Shown here: piece after piece, positions 32,141 through 32,379 of the stretch
How the letters are laid out: every line of letters starts with the position of its first letter
Position numbering within the stretch: the first letter of the stretch is position 1
From: Gemmatimonadota bacterium
GTDB lineage: Bacteria > Gemmatimonadota > Gemmatimonadetes > Longimicrobiales > Gaopeijiaceae
Direction of reading: 5' to 3'
Length of the DNA: 32,379 bases
NCBI GenBank assembly: GCA_022826025.1
Contig: JAJDVR010000137.1
Location: 1-32,379, forward strand
The notes under the pieces: model-generated
What the model saw: only the letters and a program-made list of their open reading frames with translations
What the model was told of the DNA's origin: nothing
Databases searched by the model: none
Translations under genes and position numbers: made by a program

Positions 32141-32379
32141 CTACTCCTCGAGGTCGTCCGAGCTTCCTTCCCCCAGCGGGCTGCGGCTCTCCAGCACCTG
32201 CCGCAGCAGGCGGCCGGCGACGCGCAGAAGGAAGGCGTCCTCGTCCGCCATGCCCCGGACCGAGAGCCGGATGTCGGACGTGACATCGACCTGCGACCAG
32301 GTGTCGACTGCGTCCGCGGCGCGCTCGCGGCGGGAGTGGGAGCGAAGCTCATTCAGCACCCAGGACAGTTGATGCGCGA
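32141..32379 (-). CDS. Unidentified protein, C-terminal end only (cut by right edge)
   Basis: A frame open from the window edge gives the last 79 residues or so of a protein. It contains LSWVLNELRSHSRRERAADAV, then SDIRLSVRGMADEDAFLLRVAGRLLRQVLES and an acidic end SSDDLEE. The composition looks like a real alpha-helical protein and the gap to the fructosamine-kinase gene is short (34 bases), so it is likely the upstream gene of the same transcript. An internal GTG at 32359 could be a start, but the frame continues beyond it. I cannot name the family from this fragment. Confidence 0.55.
   Translation of the reverse strand, partial: AHQLSWVLNELRSHSRRERAADAVDTWSQVDVTSDIRLSVRGMADEDAFLLRVAGRLLRQVLESRSPLGEGSSDDLEE

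Overview
The window is high-GC, gene-dense bacterial chromosome with no tRNA, rRNA, CRISPR or insertion sequence that I can see, and no gene-free stretch longer than about 300 bases. Paired secreted amidohydrolases, a DUF222/HNH (13E12-type) protein, many ATGA start/stop overlaps and an Ala/Gly/Arg-rich proteome would suit a Gemmatimonadota bacterium. That assignment is inference from gene style, not from a marker gene.

Left part (1-7302). Reading leftwards: a type II thymidine kinase, a TetR regulator with its own promoter and a long palindromic operator, a 78-residue single-pass membrane protein, and a fatty acid hydroxylase/sterol desaturase-type enzyme cut by the left edge. Rightwards from the thymidine kinase lies an AAA_14/DUF4143 ATPase preceded by an array of 22-bp direct repeats. 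An unrecognised multi-pass membrane protein converges on it. Divergent from that is a short Hsp70-like gene, a 20-codon micro-ORF and a HEAT-repeat protein, linked by two ATGA overlaps, with a perfect 7+4+7 palindrome upstream.

Middle part (7410-18994). A secreted double-domain amidohydrolase is coupled to a second secreted amidohydrolase. Only one of the three amidohydrolase domains keeps its HxH metal motif. A secreted NTF2-like protein follows. Next is a metal efflux locus: a small His/Cys-rich exported protein, then CusC-, CusB- and CusA-like genes. The pump keeps two CusA-type copper/silver methionine motifs and the adaptor has a heavy-metal-binding domain.

Right part (19128-32379). A MscS-type channel with an apparent lipoprotein signal overlaps by ATGA a 1045-residue, largely helical protein ending in a degenerate AAA/STAND-like module and a winged-helix-like tail. 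This pair is the best candidate for an undescribed system. It meets, tail to tail, a DUF222/HNH endonuclease gene. A second complete metal-type RND efflux operon (outer membrane factor, adaptor, pump) runs leftwards from 31085. Upstream of it are a fructosamine-kinase-family gene and the end of an unidentified gene cut by the right edge.

How the genes fit together: the window holds two tripartite heavy-metal pumps in opposite orientations, with a predicted metal-binding exported protein heading one of them. It also has two chaperone/ATPase-like modules with no obvious partner, and several membrane-related genes (desaturase, MscS, multi-pass protein). This suggests a region for envelope and metal stress, but no single regulator visibly ties it together.
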